This document shows positions 53,980-62,375 of a stretch of 64,000 nt of DNA, one piece after another. Origin of the DNA: Ignavibacteria bacterium UBA2373 (GTDB lineage Bacteria > Bacteroidota > Ignavibacteria > Kapaibacteriales > UBA961). Below the pieces are notes generated by a model. That model ran no database searches and was not told the DNA's origin. It was given only the letters and a program-made list of their open reading frames with translations. Position 1 is the first letter of the stretch; each line of letters opens with the position of its first letter. The position numbers were made by a program, and so were the translations under genes. Location of the stretch: NCBI GenBank assembly GCA_002344005.1, contig DDTD01000082.1, positions 54,038-118,037 of the forward strand. Reading direction: 5' to 3'.

Positions 53980-54612
53980 TTAATCTTCTAGTTTAATAAA
54001 CTCATAGCCGCCATGCTCAGCACCCCAAACATGCTCCCCTTTCATACCCAATCCCCGATCCCAAGAAAGTAACATTTTTCTTGTGATTGTTACTTCCGAA
54101 ACTGCATAACGCGCACCACGCAAATCGCTGTAACAAGTATTAGGTTTGGTTCCCCCTGTGAACTCTCCATTCTTATCTTTCACCAAAAAGACACTGCATC
54201 CTTTACGTTCTACAATTGAGTCAGGTGTTAAAGAAGCTAATGGCTCTTGATCTTTCCATGCTCCGGCAAAGCGAATCGGGGAATATATTTCAAAAACAGT
54301 ACTAACCAAAGTATCAGCAGATAAGCGAGTGACTTTATAGATTCTCTGGCGGTATGGTTTCTCTATAAACTTCGCTACGGCTTGCTCAACATAAAGCCAA
54401 TACGCATCATCTCGTTTTCTCCATATCCTCTTAATATGTAAACGAATATCAAAATAGTTTGTATCACGGATTGATTGTTTCTGACTACTGAATGAACCTT
54501 CCATATATGTAACTAATCTATAGAGTGTTGTGTCGGATGACAACAACTGGGCTGAGGCATTAAATGTACAACCCATCAAAAAAATGTAAGTAATTGTAAG
54601 AACATTTCTCAT
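53980..54612 (-). CDS. CpcT/CpeT-family protein, exported
   Basis: This protein resembles the CpcT/CpeT chromophore lyase family, which in cyanobacteria attaches bilins to phycobiliproteins. The match is by pattern: LVTYMEGSFSSQKQS, DAYWLYVEQAVAK, PYRQRIYKVTRL, a Cys in ERKGCSVFLV, and LSWDRGLGMKGEHVWG. I infer a signal with lipobox LMGC (C15), or a soluble form cleaved after NASA. A role as a bilin lyase is unlikely here because no phycobiliprotein is expected. The gene sits directly upstream of ctaA, which hints at heme or another tetrapyrrole as ligand. I use ATG 54612; a TTG at 54636 is in frame. Confidence 0.75.
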   Translation of the reverse strand: MRNVLTITYIFLMGCTFNASAQLLSSDTTLYRLVTYMEGSFSSQKQSIRDTNYFDIRLHIKRIWRKRDDAYWLYVEQAVAKFIEKPYRQRIYKVTRLSADTLVSTVFEIYSPIRFAGAWKDQEPLASLTPDSIVERKGCSVFLVKDKNGEFTGGTKPNTCYSDLRGARYAVSEVTITRKMLLSWDRGLGMKGEHVWGAEHGGYEFIKLED

Positions 54613-54706
54613 ATGACTTTTCAACTTATTCAACAACTAAAAGACAAAAATAACGTCAAAAGCAATTAATTTTGTAAAAAAATTCTCACAAACACATTCT
54701 TAGATA

Positions 54707-54913
54707 ATGGAAACTACACATAACACAAACGCAAATAGTACGAATCTTTTGGATTATGACATACTCATTCGCCGCTATGATGGTGGAGCAAACTATGCTT
54801 CTTATTGTCCGCAGCTTTCGTTTATGATAAAAGGCACAGCACATGAAGAAGTTGAAGAAGCCATGAAGAATCATATACTTGCTCATATAGAAACATTAAA
54901 AAGTCAATCTTGA
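54707..54913 (+). CDS. HicB-like small protein
   Basis: This 68-residue cytoplasmic protein fits the partial RNase-H-fold HicB pattern: IRRYDGGANYASYCPQLSFM then GTAHEEVEEAMKNHILAHI. HicB antitoxins usually pair with HicA toxin; no HicA-like ORF is adjacent. It also lacks the C-terminal DNA-binding part of longer HicB proteins, so it may be an orphan with another role. It starts at ATG 54707, divergent from the CpcT-like gene. A perfect palindrome follows 21 bp after the stop. Confidence 0.6.
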   Translation: METTHNTNANSTNLLDYDILIRRYDGGANYASYCPQLSFMIKGTAHEEVEEAMKNHILAHIETLKSQS

Positions 54914-54934
54914 CTTCAATCCATCACTAATCAT

Positions 54935-54960
54935 GGCGGACATTAATGTCCGCCTTTCTT
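54935..54960 (+). terminator. Perfect 20-bp palindrome, probable terminator or attenuator
   Basis: GGCGGACATT / AATGTCCGCC (54935-54954) is a perfect 10-bp inverted repeat with no spacer, followed by TTTCTT on the plus strand. It lies 21 bp after the HicB-like stop and only 8 bp before the next ATG at 54963. It is either a rho-independent terminator, so the next genes need another promoter, or an attenuator or operator controlling them. Its GC-rich arms stand out from the AT-rich surroundings. Confidence 0.7.
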
Positions 54961-54962
54961 CT

Positions 54963-55538
54963 ATGCATGATTCTCCTAAAAATCTTTTGTATCTCCACCT
55001 TGTTAAACACGAACATCACTATGCAATACTTGGTGTCAGCTTATTAGCATTGATTCTTCTTTTCAATGTAACTATAGTTTTTTCATTGTTTGCAATAACG
55101 GTACTAATACTATGGGGACTAAATATTAGTACAGAATCCATAGGGTTTTCTGATGGATATTTTTCTAATCTTCCTTCAATTACAATTCGCTTTTGTACAG
55201 TAAGTTTTCTCACCACAGTCTTCATACTCTATTACCCTTTCCATGCTATACCTCCCCTACATATTTTGTATCTTGTCTTAATCATTATGTGGTTTGTAGG
55301 GTATTTTATAGCATTCATGAGAAGAAAAAACTTTTCTGCATGGATTAGCTTACTTTTCCCTTCTGCACTTCTCACAGCTGCACTTTTTTTTAGTGATATT
55401 GCTCTTAATTCTGATATAATAAATATTTTTACGCTTTCAATTCTTGCAAGCACTGTTCGGTTAGCAACAAACAATGTCCTTGATGCAGTGAGTGTATTTA
55501 TGATTGGATTATTACTTCGTTTCTCAATTCTAATTTAA
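54963..55538 (+). CDS. Unknown polytopic membrane protein
   Basis: I do not recognise a family. The 191-residue protein has six or so hydrophobic segments (for example AILGVSLLALILLFNVTIVF, LHILYLVLIIMWFVGYFIAF and the C-terminal DAVSVFMIGLLLRFSILI) and few charged residues between. I chose the ATG at 54963. The frame's earlier ATG at 54933 lies on a GC-rich palindrome and would encode the arms, so it is unlikely. It ends 5 bp before the CPBP protease, so the two are probably cotranslated and could act together in the membrane. Confidence 0.7.
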   Translation: MHDSPKNLLYLHLVKHEHHYAILGVSLLALILLFNVTIVFSLFAITVLILWGLNISTESIGFSDGYFSNLPSITIRFCTVSFLTTVFILYYPFHAIPPLHILYLVLIIMWFVGYFIAFMRRKNFSAWISLLFPSALLTAALFFSDIALNSDIINIFTLSILASTVRLATNNVLDAVSVFMIGLLLRFSILI

Positions 55539-55543
55539 CCATA

Positions 55544-56434
55544 ATGGTAGTATATCAAAAAATATTAGCACGGTGGTATTATAGATTACTACTTTTTTTG
55601 AGTCTGTGTTTTGGATATTATATCACAGCCGTATTTACATATCCTGCGACATTTCTTACCCATGAAGCTATATTGGTTCTGTTTCTTCTCTGTGTGAGCT
55701 TTCTTATAGAAGGTTGCCGTGCAGGAGGAAAATTCGTAAATGTAGGATTTATACTTTCAAAAGATACCTTTTTTGAAATCATAATTGGAACTCTCTATGC
55801 TGTAATACCTCAGATTTTCACGATAGTTCTGGCTGCTATTATAGGTGCAACAATACACATACAAAGCATCATTGATATATCTTCGCTCTACCTTGCTTTT
55901 ACTACAATGCTGTTTATTGCCGTTTTTGAGGAGTTAATGTTCAGAGGTATTGTCTTTCAAAGTTTGTATGAACGATTTGGAAGTGTAGCAGCTAGTATAT
56001 CTGTATCACTTGTATTCGGTATTGCTCATCTGCTTAATCCTCATATATCTTTTTTAGCTATCACTAATGTTGTATTAGCGGGTATTCTACTAAGTACTAT
56101 GTATATTGCAACTAAAAACTTATGGATGCCTATATCGTTTCATCTGACATGGAATTTTACATTAGAATCAGTATTGAATTCTCCTGTGAGTGGTATAACC
56201 CATAATAATACATCTCTTTTTCTTATTGATTGGAATATTGTCAATGCACAGTATCCTCTCTTGTTTGGAGGTGATTTTGGGATTGAGGGCGGTATCGTCA
56301 CAACTGTTTTTTTAGTGCTATTAATCATCATCGTGATACGATTTCATTCTCCTTCGCCCTATACAATTGCTCATCTCTATCGTCGTTACTTTGCAGAACA
56401 ACAATTATTATCTCATTACATTGTACAAAAATGA
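55544..56434 (+). CDS. CPBP-family intramembrane metalloprotease
   Basis: This is a CAAX-protease-like membrane peptidase (CPBP/Abi family). The zinc/catalytic signatures are FEELMFRG (E129, E130, R134), FGIAH (F158, H162) and a later HLTWN. It has about eight helices in 296 residues. In bacteria such proteins process lipoprotein or peptide substrates, or modify bacteriocin immunity, but most are unassigned. The stop overlaps the TPR gene by 4 bp, and the unknown membrane protein precedes it by 5 bp. The trio may form a small module. Confidence 0.86.
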   Translation: MVVYQKILARWYYRLLLFLSLCFGYYITAVFTYPATFLTHEAILVLFLLCVSFLIEGCRAGGKFVNVGFILSKDTFFEIIIGTLYAVIPQIFTIVLAAIIGATIHIQSIIDISSLYLAFTTMLFIAVFEELMFRGIVFQSLYERFGSVAASISVSLVFGIAHLLNPHISFLAITNVVLAGILLSTMYIATKNLWMPISFHLTWNFTLESVLNSPVSGITHNNTSLFLIDWNIVNAQYPLLFGGDFGIEGGIVTTVFLVLLIIIVIRFHSPSPYTIAHLYRRYFAEQQLLSHYIVQK

Positions 56435-57609
56435 AAACTCAAATGAAGAAGAATTTCTTACGCTGTTTATTAATTACATGTGGGATAATCATAGGATATC
56501 AACAACAAGCAGTTGCGCAGTTTATTGTCATGACCACAGAAGCAGATTCTTTGGTAAGAACAGGATCCGCACATATATACAATATCCAATTCGAGAAAGC
56601 ACATGCATGTTTTAAGCAGGTTATTGATAAATACCCAACAAATCCCGCAGGATACTTTTTAGATGCAATGGTCGAATGGTGGAGAATTCGTACAAACAAA
56701 AAAAGTACGACATTAGATGAACAATTCCTTGACAAAATTGAGCTTTGTATAGAGAAATGCGACAACTTATTAGAAGACGACGAAAATTCAATAACTGGTC
56801 TTTTTTTCAAAGCTGGTGCATTGGGATTCCGTGCACGACTCTATTCAGAACGAGAATCATGGTTTAATGCTGCCTCCGATGGTAAAACAGCCATGACTTT
56901 ATTACAACAATGTCAGACACTTGCCCCGAGCAATCACGATATATTGCTTGGGACGGGGCTCTATAATTATTTTGCTCCAACATTTGCAGAACAGTACCCT
57001 CTGATTCAACCAATACTCGCTTTTCTACCTCGTGGTGATAAAAAACTTGGAATTTTACAATTAAATTCTGCATCTAAGTATGCACGATATGCCGGCACAG
57101 AGGCAAAAGTTATTTTAATGCAAATTTACTATCAATTCGAAAAGACACCGCAATACGCATATCAATTAGCACAAGAATTAACAAGCACTTATCCCGATAA
57201 TCCCTATTTTCAAAAATATCTTGGTCGTTGTCAAATACAATTAGGGTTAAACAGTGAAGCCGAAGCTACATGGCGCGACGTTGTAATTAAATGTATAGAA
57301 AAAAAGCAAGGATATGATCAACAAACAGCTCGTGAAGGGTTATATTATGTTGGTAAAGCTCTGATGAATCGTAATGATTTTGATATGGCTCTACGATACT
57401 TCTACAAATGTGATGAAGCAGGCAGATTCCTCGATGAAGATGTGTCGGGATTTACTATTCAAGTTAATCTTCAAATCGGCAAAATTTACGATATGCAAAG
57501 CAAAAGGAATCTTGCTATCAAACAATATGACAAGGTACTTAGCTGGGAAGACAAACAAGGAAGCCATGCGGAAGCAAAACGATACAAAGAAAAGCCATTT
57601 TCACGCTAA
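56431..57609 (+). CDS. Exported TPR-repeat protein
   Basis: This is a 392-residue protein with a signal peptide (CLLITCGIIIGYQQQAVAQ, then F) and a mostly alpha-helical TPR-like body. Examples are YNIQFEKAHACFKQVIDKYP, KTAMTLLQQCQTLAPSNHDI and the closing NLAIKQYDKVLSWEDKQGSH. TPRs usually bind partner proteins, and the location is periplasmic or outer-membrane facing. It overlaps the CPBP protease by 4 bp. I could not assign a specific role; a substrate- or complex-organising part for the neighbouring protease is inference. Confidence 0.8.
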   Translation: MKTQMKKNFLRCLLITCGIIIGYQQQAVAQFIVMTTEADSLVRTGSAHIYNIQFEKAHACFKQVIDKYPTNPAGYFLDAMVEWWRIRTNKKSTTLDEQFLDKIELCIEKCDNLLEDDENSITGLFFKAGALGFRARLYSERESWFNAASDGKTAMTLLQQCQTLAPSNHDILLGTGLYNYFAPTFAEQYPLIQPILAFLPRGDKKLGILQLNSASKYARYAGTEAKVILMQIYYQFEKTPQYAYQLAQELTSTYPDNPYFQKYLGRCQIQLGLNSEAEATWRDVVIKCIEKKQGYDQQTAREGLYYVGKALMNRNDFDMALRYFYKCDEAGRFLDEDVSGFTIQVNLQIGKIYDMQSKRNLAIKQYDKVLSWEDKQGSHAEAKRYKEKPFSR

Positions 57610-57678
57610 AATTGTGACAAATTCTCACTTCGAGAGTTCTTAATACGCAACATTTCTTCATTAAATATCATCAAGTAT

Positions 57679-59049
57679 ATGAAAAATTTATTGACACTTT
57701 TAGTATTAATATACTTCGCAATCCCCCACACAGGATTTTCCCAAAAAACTCTTTCGGATCTTATTGTTCGTCCTGTTATCACCGATATTCAAGTACCTTG
57801 GGAGATGCGCTGGGGACCTGATGGATGGATTTGGACTACAGGTATCGAAGGTCGTATTATACGAGTAAATTCTACCACGGGTGAATCATCTGTTTTATAT
57901 GAACAAACAGGCATTACAAGGTCTGCCGAATCCGGTATGCATGGCTTTGATATTGTCACAAATGATATTGGTGAAACTGATGTCTATGTATCATATACAT
58001 ACACAGAAAGCAGTAAAATCTATTTAAGAATTATTAAACTGAAGTATAATCAAATCAATGCTACTTTAACAAATCCTACCACCATCATCGAAAGAATCGG
58101 CGCAGGAACTACTCATTCTGGTTGTCGCGTTAAATATATGCCCGATAACACTCTCATGATTACAGCCGGGGATGGTAGAATTCTACCTCAACCCTCTCAA
58201 AACATAGCTTCATGGTCCGGTAAAACATTGAGAGTAAATCTGGACGGCACTTTTCCTCAAGACAATCCTTTTCCGAATAGCCCTGTTTGGTCATGGGGAC
58301 ACCGAAATCATCAAGGTTTATGTATTGGCAAAAATGGTATAATTTATAGTTCCGAACACGGTGAAAACACAGAAGACGAAGTCAATATTCTCACAAAAGC
58401 GGCAAATTATGGATGGCCTGCTGTAGAGGGATATTGTAATTTACCCCAAGAACAGAAATTTTGCGCTGACTCGAATGTGTACGAACCTATTGCCGGTTTT
58501 AGTCCAACCTTAGGATTAGCCGGTATGGAATATTTCGACAACAGTAAATTTCCTGATTGGAGAAATTCTTTATTGCTCTTATCATTAAAAGGTAATTCGC
58601 TTCATGTTCTTCATCTCAATGAAAATGGTGATTCAGTTGTAAAAAGAACAAATATCAATATGGGTTTAGGACGCTTACGAAGTGTATGTGTTTCTCCGCA
58701 AGGTCGTGTGTTTATCGGTCGAAGTCAAGGCGATCACTACGGAACAAAAAGTACGCAACAAAATGGCATTTATGAATTAGCTTCAAAAATCTCCAATACA
58801 GATGATGAAATTTCATATCCTGACGGAGCAATTTCGATAAGAACAGACAATAATGTCTTGACAATCATAAACAATAATCAATTTGATTGGAACGCAACAA
58901 TATATGATATAACAGGAAGAGTTGTGCAAAAATTGCAAAGCAACAATAACCTTAGTACACCGTTGAATATGTTATCACAAGGTGTTTACTTTATTACAAT
59001 TCATCAAAATAATACTGTTCTTACGCAATCATTTCTTGTAACAGAATGA
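57679..59049 (+). CDS. Secreted PQQ-dependent sugar dehydrogenase-like protein with T9SS-type C-terminal domain
   Basis: This is a soluble glucose-dehydrogenase-like beta-propeller, which in characterised members uses PQQ and calcium to oxidise aldose sugars. Propeller motifs are WGPDGWIWTTGIEGRI, GCRVKYMPDNTLMITAGDG, GKTLRVNLDGTFP, WGHRNHQGLC and NYGWPAVEGYC. The last 70 residues (about 385-456) read as a Por-secretion C-terminal sorting domain with IYDITGRVVQK and SQGVYFITIHQ. A signal peptide begins the chain (LLTLLVLIYFAIPHTGFSQ). So it is sent through the outer membrane by a T9SS. Catalytic residues were not checked one by one, so activity is inferred. Confidence 0.85.
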   Translation: MKNLLTLLVLIYFAIPHTGFSQKTLSDLIVRPVITDIQVPWEMRWGPDGWIWTTGIEGRIIRVNSTTGESSVLYEQTGITRSAESGMHGFDIVTNDIGETDVYVSYTYTESSKIYLRIIKLKYNQINATLTNPTTIIERIGAGTTHSGCRVKYMPDNTLMITAGDGRILPQPSQNIASWSGKTLRVNLDGTFPQDNPFPNSPVWSWGHRNHQGLCIGKNGIIYSSEHGENTEDEVNILTKAANYGWPAVEGYCNLPQEQKFCADSNVYEPIAGFSPTLGLAGMEYFDNSKFPDWRNSLLLLSLKGNSLHVLHLNENGDSVVKRTNINMGLGRLRSVCVSPQGRVFIGRSQGDHYGTKSTQQNGIYELASKISNTDDEISYPDGAISIRTDNNVLTIINNNQFDWNATIYDITGRVVQKLQSNNNLSTPLNMLSQGVYFITIHQNNTVLTQSFLVTE

Positions 59050-60431
59050 AAGGAATAATATCAATATTCGCATTCTTTTTTTTGTTTTACTTCTCTGTAT
59101 TATCGCAAGAGTTAACAAAACGAGTCATTGCTGAAGACATGCAAGTACCTTGGGAAATGCGATGGGGACATGATAATTATTTATGGGTTTCAGGGATAGA
59201 TGGAATGATATTGCGAGTTAATCCTGATACTGGCGCTAGAGATACAATTTTATCCCAAGTACCTAATCTTGTGAGATATCCAACAAATGAACCCGGTTTG
59301 TTAGGTTTTGATTTACTGACTAAAGATAATCGTACTTCATTGTTCGCTGCATATACTTTTGAAGATAAAAATAATGTAATCTATATTCGTTTGATCCGCT
59401 ATCATTATGACACTATATCAAAACATCTTGTTGAACCACATATAGTTTTAGACAATATTCCGGGTGGGTATTCACATGTTGGATGTCGTGTAAAATGTCA
59501 TGCTGATACACTCATTTATTTGACAATCGGAGATGGTGGCAGATTAGATAATATTCCTTCACAAAATTTACAAAGCTATGCCGGGAAAACATTAAGAATA
59601 AAAATTGATGGTACTATCCCCCCCGATAATCCATTTCCGCAAAGCGCTATTTGGACTTGGGGTCATAGAAATCATCAAGGTTTATGTATAACATCGAATA
59701 ATATCATATACAGCACAGAACATGGCACTCAAGGTGATGATGAGCTAAACGTGTTGAAAAAAGGAGGAAATTATGGATGGCCCTTCGTAGAAGGTTTTTG
59801 TGACTCTCCTACTGAGGAACAATTTTGCAAAGACTCTCAAATCATTGAACCACAACGTGCATTTACCCCAACATTAGCAATTGCCGGGATTGAATATTAT
59901 GATGGCAAGAAATTTCCTCAATGGAAGAACTCTTTACTCGTTGCGTCTTTACGAAATCCTTTTTTTTCAGTATTTCCATTGAATGTAAATCAAGATTCAG
60001 TTCTTGACTGGTGGAAATATCCTATCATAGAAACATCACGACTACGGAGTGTCTGTGTATCGCCGGATGGCAGAATTTTTCTTGGCAAAAGTCAAGGCGA
60101 TCATTATGGTACAAAAAACAATTCTGACAATGCAGTACTGGAAATAGTATCAGAGGCAGTAAATATTGTTGATAATCCTAAGGCAATATCTCGACCTGAA
60201 GCTATACACTCGTATATCAAGGATAAAACTTTGATTATCACCAATGCTTGGCAATTACACTCCTTCAAGGTATATAATAATGTAGGAGAATTAATAACTT
60301 ATTCGCATAATAATGATAATAATCACAGTGAATTACAAATACCAATAAACTATCAAGGATTACTTTTCATCTCTCTACGATTAAAAAATGGCTTTTTTCA
60401 AAATAAAGCTTTAATCAGTATAATTAATTGA
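59046..60431 (+). CDS. Second PQQ-dependent sugar dehydrogenase-like protein, tandem paralogue
   Basis: This is a close paralogue of the gene before it, sharing the same motifs in the same order (GCRVKCHADTLIYLTIGDG, GKTLRIKIDGTIPPDNPFP, WGHRNHQGLC, NYGWPFVEGFC, SQGDHYGTK). It has a signal peptide (MKGIISIFAFFFLFYFSVLS). The final 65 residues look like a more diverged T9SS-type sorting domain (VYNNVGELITYS, QGLLFISLRLKNG). The ATG overlaps the previous stop by 4 bp, so the pair is translated from one transcript. It is a tandem duplication, and the copies may differ in substrate. It ends with an 8-bp overlap against a convergent gene. Confidence 0.83.
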   Translation: MKGIISIFAFFFLFYFSVLSQELTKRVIAEDMQVPWEMRWGHDNYLWVSGIDGMILRVNPDTGARDTILSQVPNLVRYPTNEPGLLGFDLLTKDNRTSLFAAYTFEDKNNVIYIRLIRYHYDTISKHLVEPHIVLDNIPGGYSHVGCRVKCHADTLIYLTIGDGGRLDNIPSQNLQSYAGKTLRIKIDGTIPPDNPFPQSAIWTWGHRNHQGLCITSNNIIYSTEHGTQGDDELNVLKKGGNYGWPFVEGFCDSPTEEQFCKDSQIIEPQRAFTPTLAIAGIEYYDGKKFPQWKNSLLVASLRNPFFSVFPLNVNQDSVLDWWKYPIIETSRLRSVCVSPDGRIFLGKSQGDHYGTKNNSDNAVLEIVSEAVNIVDNPKAISRPEAIHSYIKDKTLIITNAWQLHSFKVYNNVGELITYSHNNDNNHSELQIPINYQGLLFISLRLKNGFFQNKALISIIN

Positions 60432-61488
60432 GCGATGGTGTAATAATAATTGTATTTGTATTGAATGCAGCCAATTGATGGGTCATAGGATTAGTATCAA
60501 CGGACTGTTTTTCATACGGTTTAAGTTGTGGATATGCTCGTGAAAATAATTGCGATGCTGATTTTTTGTCTTCATGTTTGTACAAGAAAAATGCAGCTTG
60601 AATATGCCCCATATAATAATGGGGGTTACATAGTGGAATTTCTCGAATAATTTCTATTGCTTCATCTATTTTTCCTTGTTTTTCCAATAAATGAGCCAAT
60701 CGTAAACGAGCACGAACAAAAGAATATTTTGCTCCAATAGCACGGCAATACCACATTGCGGCTTTATCATACTCTTGGAGATTATCGTATGCAATAGCCA
60801 AAGCAAGCATAATAGTTTCATTATCCGGTATATGCGTAAGTGCTTCGAAGCAATATTGTTTCACCTTGTCCCATTGGCGCAATGACTGAAAAAGCATGAT
60901 GCGAGTATTCTGATATGAAAAACTTTCCTTATTATGCTTTACAAGTTTCTCAATACATGGTGCTACATCTTGTTCCAATCGTATCTCAGAAAAACTACCT
61001 GATAACCAAATCATGAGATTACTATACATTGCCAATGTTTTTTCATTGTCGTCAATAGCACGAATAGCCATTACTTTTTCGTATGCGGATTGTGCATCAC
61101 CACGCCATAATAAAGAATGTGCTATTGTTAATTGAAGATATGTCGAATCTGAATCTGATAGAATATTGACCATTTGACGAGCTATTTCTTCTTCTTCCAC
61201 AAAAGCAATATGCCATGCTTTTAATATATCAGATGACGTATTCTCAATCCCATCCACAAGAATTTCTTCGCCGACTTCTGCCGATGATGTAATATCACGA
61301 AAATGAGTAAATGCTAAACTCAAATATACATCTTCAAGCGAATTATCTAACTCAAATGCCCTGTTGAGAAATAGTCTTGCTTCATTAAATCTTGAGCGTT
61401 CTTCTAATTCAGCACCAACGCGAGACAAAGTATGCGCATCATTCCAATTCTTATAGCCATTTTGTAATAAATCTAATATTGTCATCAT
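60424..61488 (-). CDS. Cytoplasmic TPR-repeat protein
   Basis: This is a 354-residue protein of repeated helix pairs with TPR spacing: RFNEARLFLNRAFELDNSLE, KQYCFEALTHIPDNETIMLA, DKAAMWYCRAIGAKYSFVRA and EEAIEII-like repeats to the end. There is no signal peptide or membrane helix, so it is cytoplasmic. It starts ATG-ATG at 61488. It is the last gene of the minus-strand set that begins with tmk, and ends with an 8-bp convergent overlap. Its partner is unknown. Confidence 0.75.
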   Translation of the reverse strand: MMTILDLLQNGYKNWNDAHTLSRVGAELEERSRFNEARLFLNRAFELDNSLEDVYLSLAFTHFRDITSSAEVGEEILVDGIENTSSDILKAWHIAFVEEEEIARQMVNILSDSDSTYLQLTIAHSLLWRGDAQSAYEKVMAIRAIDDNEKTLAMYSNLMIWLSGSFSEIRLEQDVAPCIEKLVKHNKESFSYQNTRIMLFQSLRQWDKVKQYCFEALTHIPDNETIMLALAIAYDNLQEYDKAAMWYCRAIGAKYSFVRARLRLAHLLEKQGKIDEAIEIIREIPLCNPHYYMGHIQAAFFLYKHEDKKSASQLFSRAYPQLKPYEKQSVDTNPMTHQLAAFNTNTIIITPSLN

Positions 61489-61490
61489 AA

Positions 61491-62375
61491 TTAATCATTA
61501 TCAGGTGAAATTATTTCAAATGTACTTACAACAGGACAATGGTCAGAAATTTTTTGTGCAATTTCTTTTTTTTCGGAAGCATAAAAATTTATCATTCCAT
61601 CACTGCCGGTAAGAAAACGTTTTTTGGCGCTCTTTGAAACAACAATATGATCTATTGCATATAGTTTCTCATCTTTACAACTTTTTCGTTCTTTCGTTAA
61701 AAAGTCAATATTCTGATTATCCAGCAAAGCTGTTAATGTCGGGTCTTTTTTTCTTAGCGGAAAATCATTAAAATCACCGACTATGATAATATCTTTTTCT
61801 TGAGTTTGTGCAACGGAATCTACCCATTTCGTCATAATAGCGGCTTGTAAGCGTCGTGTTTCTCTGCTTTGTTGGCGCAATTCATCTGTTGAATCATAAC
61901 GTGACGTAGATTTGAGATGTACAACCATCATTGTCCAATCAAAATTACCTTTTTTGCAATGGGCAATAAGCCCCGGACGATTTCTGCCTTTTTGAATAGC
62001 AACAGGCATATATTCTTCTATATTCTTGATTTCAATATCATTTTTATAAAGTAAAGCGACATTTTGACCACGTGCCGTATTTCCTACAAAGCATTGATAT
62101 GATTCAAGATATTTCATCACTTTTCGAAGTGCCTTTTCATTCTCAATTTCTTGTAAACCAATAACGTCCGCGTTCATATCTTTAATAATCTCGGCGATGC
62201 GTTCATAATCAGTTTCCGAGCGTTTTTCACGGTCATTTTCACCATCGCCTAACCATGCTATATTAAATGTACCGAGAGTAACTGAGTCTCGATTTTTTAT
62301 ACCGACAGAGCATGATGAAAAGAAAACTGATAATATGATAATCGCACTCGATAAATGTATAGTATTTTTTTTCAT
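61491..62375 (-). CDS. Endonuclease/exonuclease/phosphatase-family lipoprotein
   Basis: This is an EEP-fold Mg-dependent phosphoesterase, exported. The signal ends in the lipobox SSC (FFSSCSVG). Active-site groups are TLGTFNIAWL, IGLQEIENE, VVHLKSTSRY, VGDFNDFP and the final SDHCPVVSTF. These match sphingomyelinase/DNase-type EEP proteins. The length of 294 residues is normal. It overlaps the proline dehydrogenase by 4 bp and is 2 bp from the TPR gene. An extracellular nuclease or phosphodiesterase role is inferred. Confidence 0.88.
   Translation of the reverse strand: MKKNTIHLSSAIIILSVFFSSCSVGIKNRDSVTLGTFNIAWLGDGENDREKRSETDYERIAEIIKDMNADVIGLQEIENEKALRKVMKYLESYQCFVGNTARGQNVALLYKNDIEIKNIEEYMPVAIQKGRNRPGLIAHCKKGNFDWTMMVVHLKSTSRYDSTDELRQQSRETRRLQAAIMTKWVDSVAQTQEKDIIIVGDFNDFPLRKKDPTLTALLDNQNIDFLTKERKSCKDEKLYAIDHIVVSKSAKKRFLTGSDGMINFYASEKKEIAQKISDHCPVVSTFEIISPDND

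Noticed and set aside
54707..54913. HicAB toxin-antitoxin system
   Set aside because: No HicA-like small protein is on either side, and the HicB-like part lacks a DNA-binding domain; kept only as an orphan.
54933..54962. Upstream ATG start of the membrane protein at 54.9 kb
   Set aside because: These ten codons lie on a perfect 20-bp palindrome; ATG 54963 is a simpler start.
55544..56434. Abortive-infection (Abi) defence gene
   Set aside because: CPBP proteases are sometimes labelled Abi, but no phage-defence neighbour or mobile-element mark is present.
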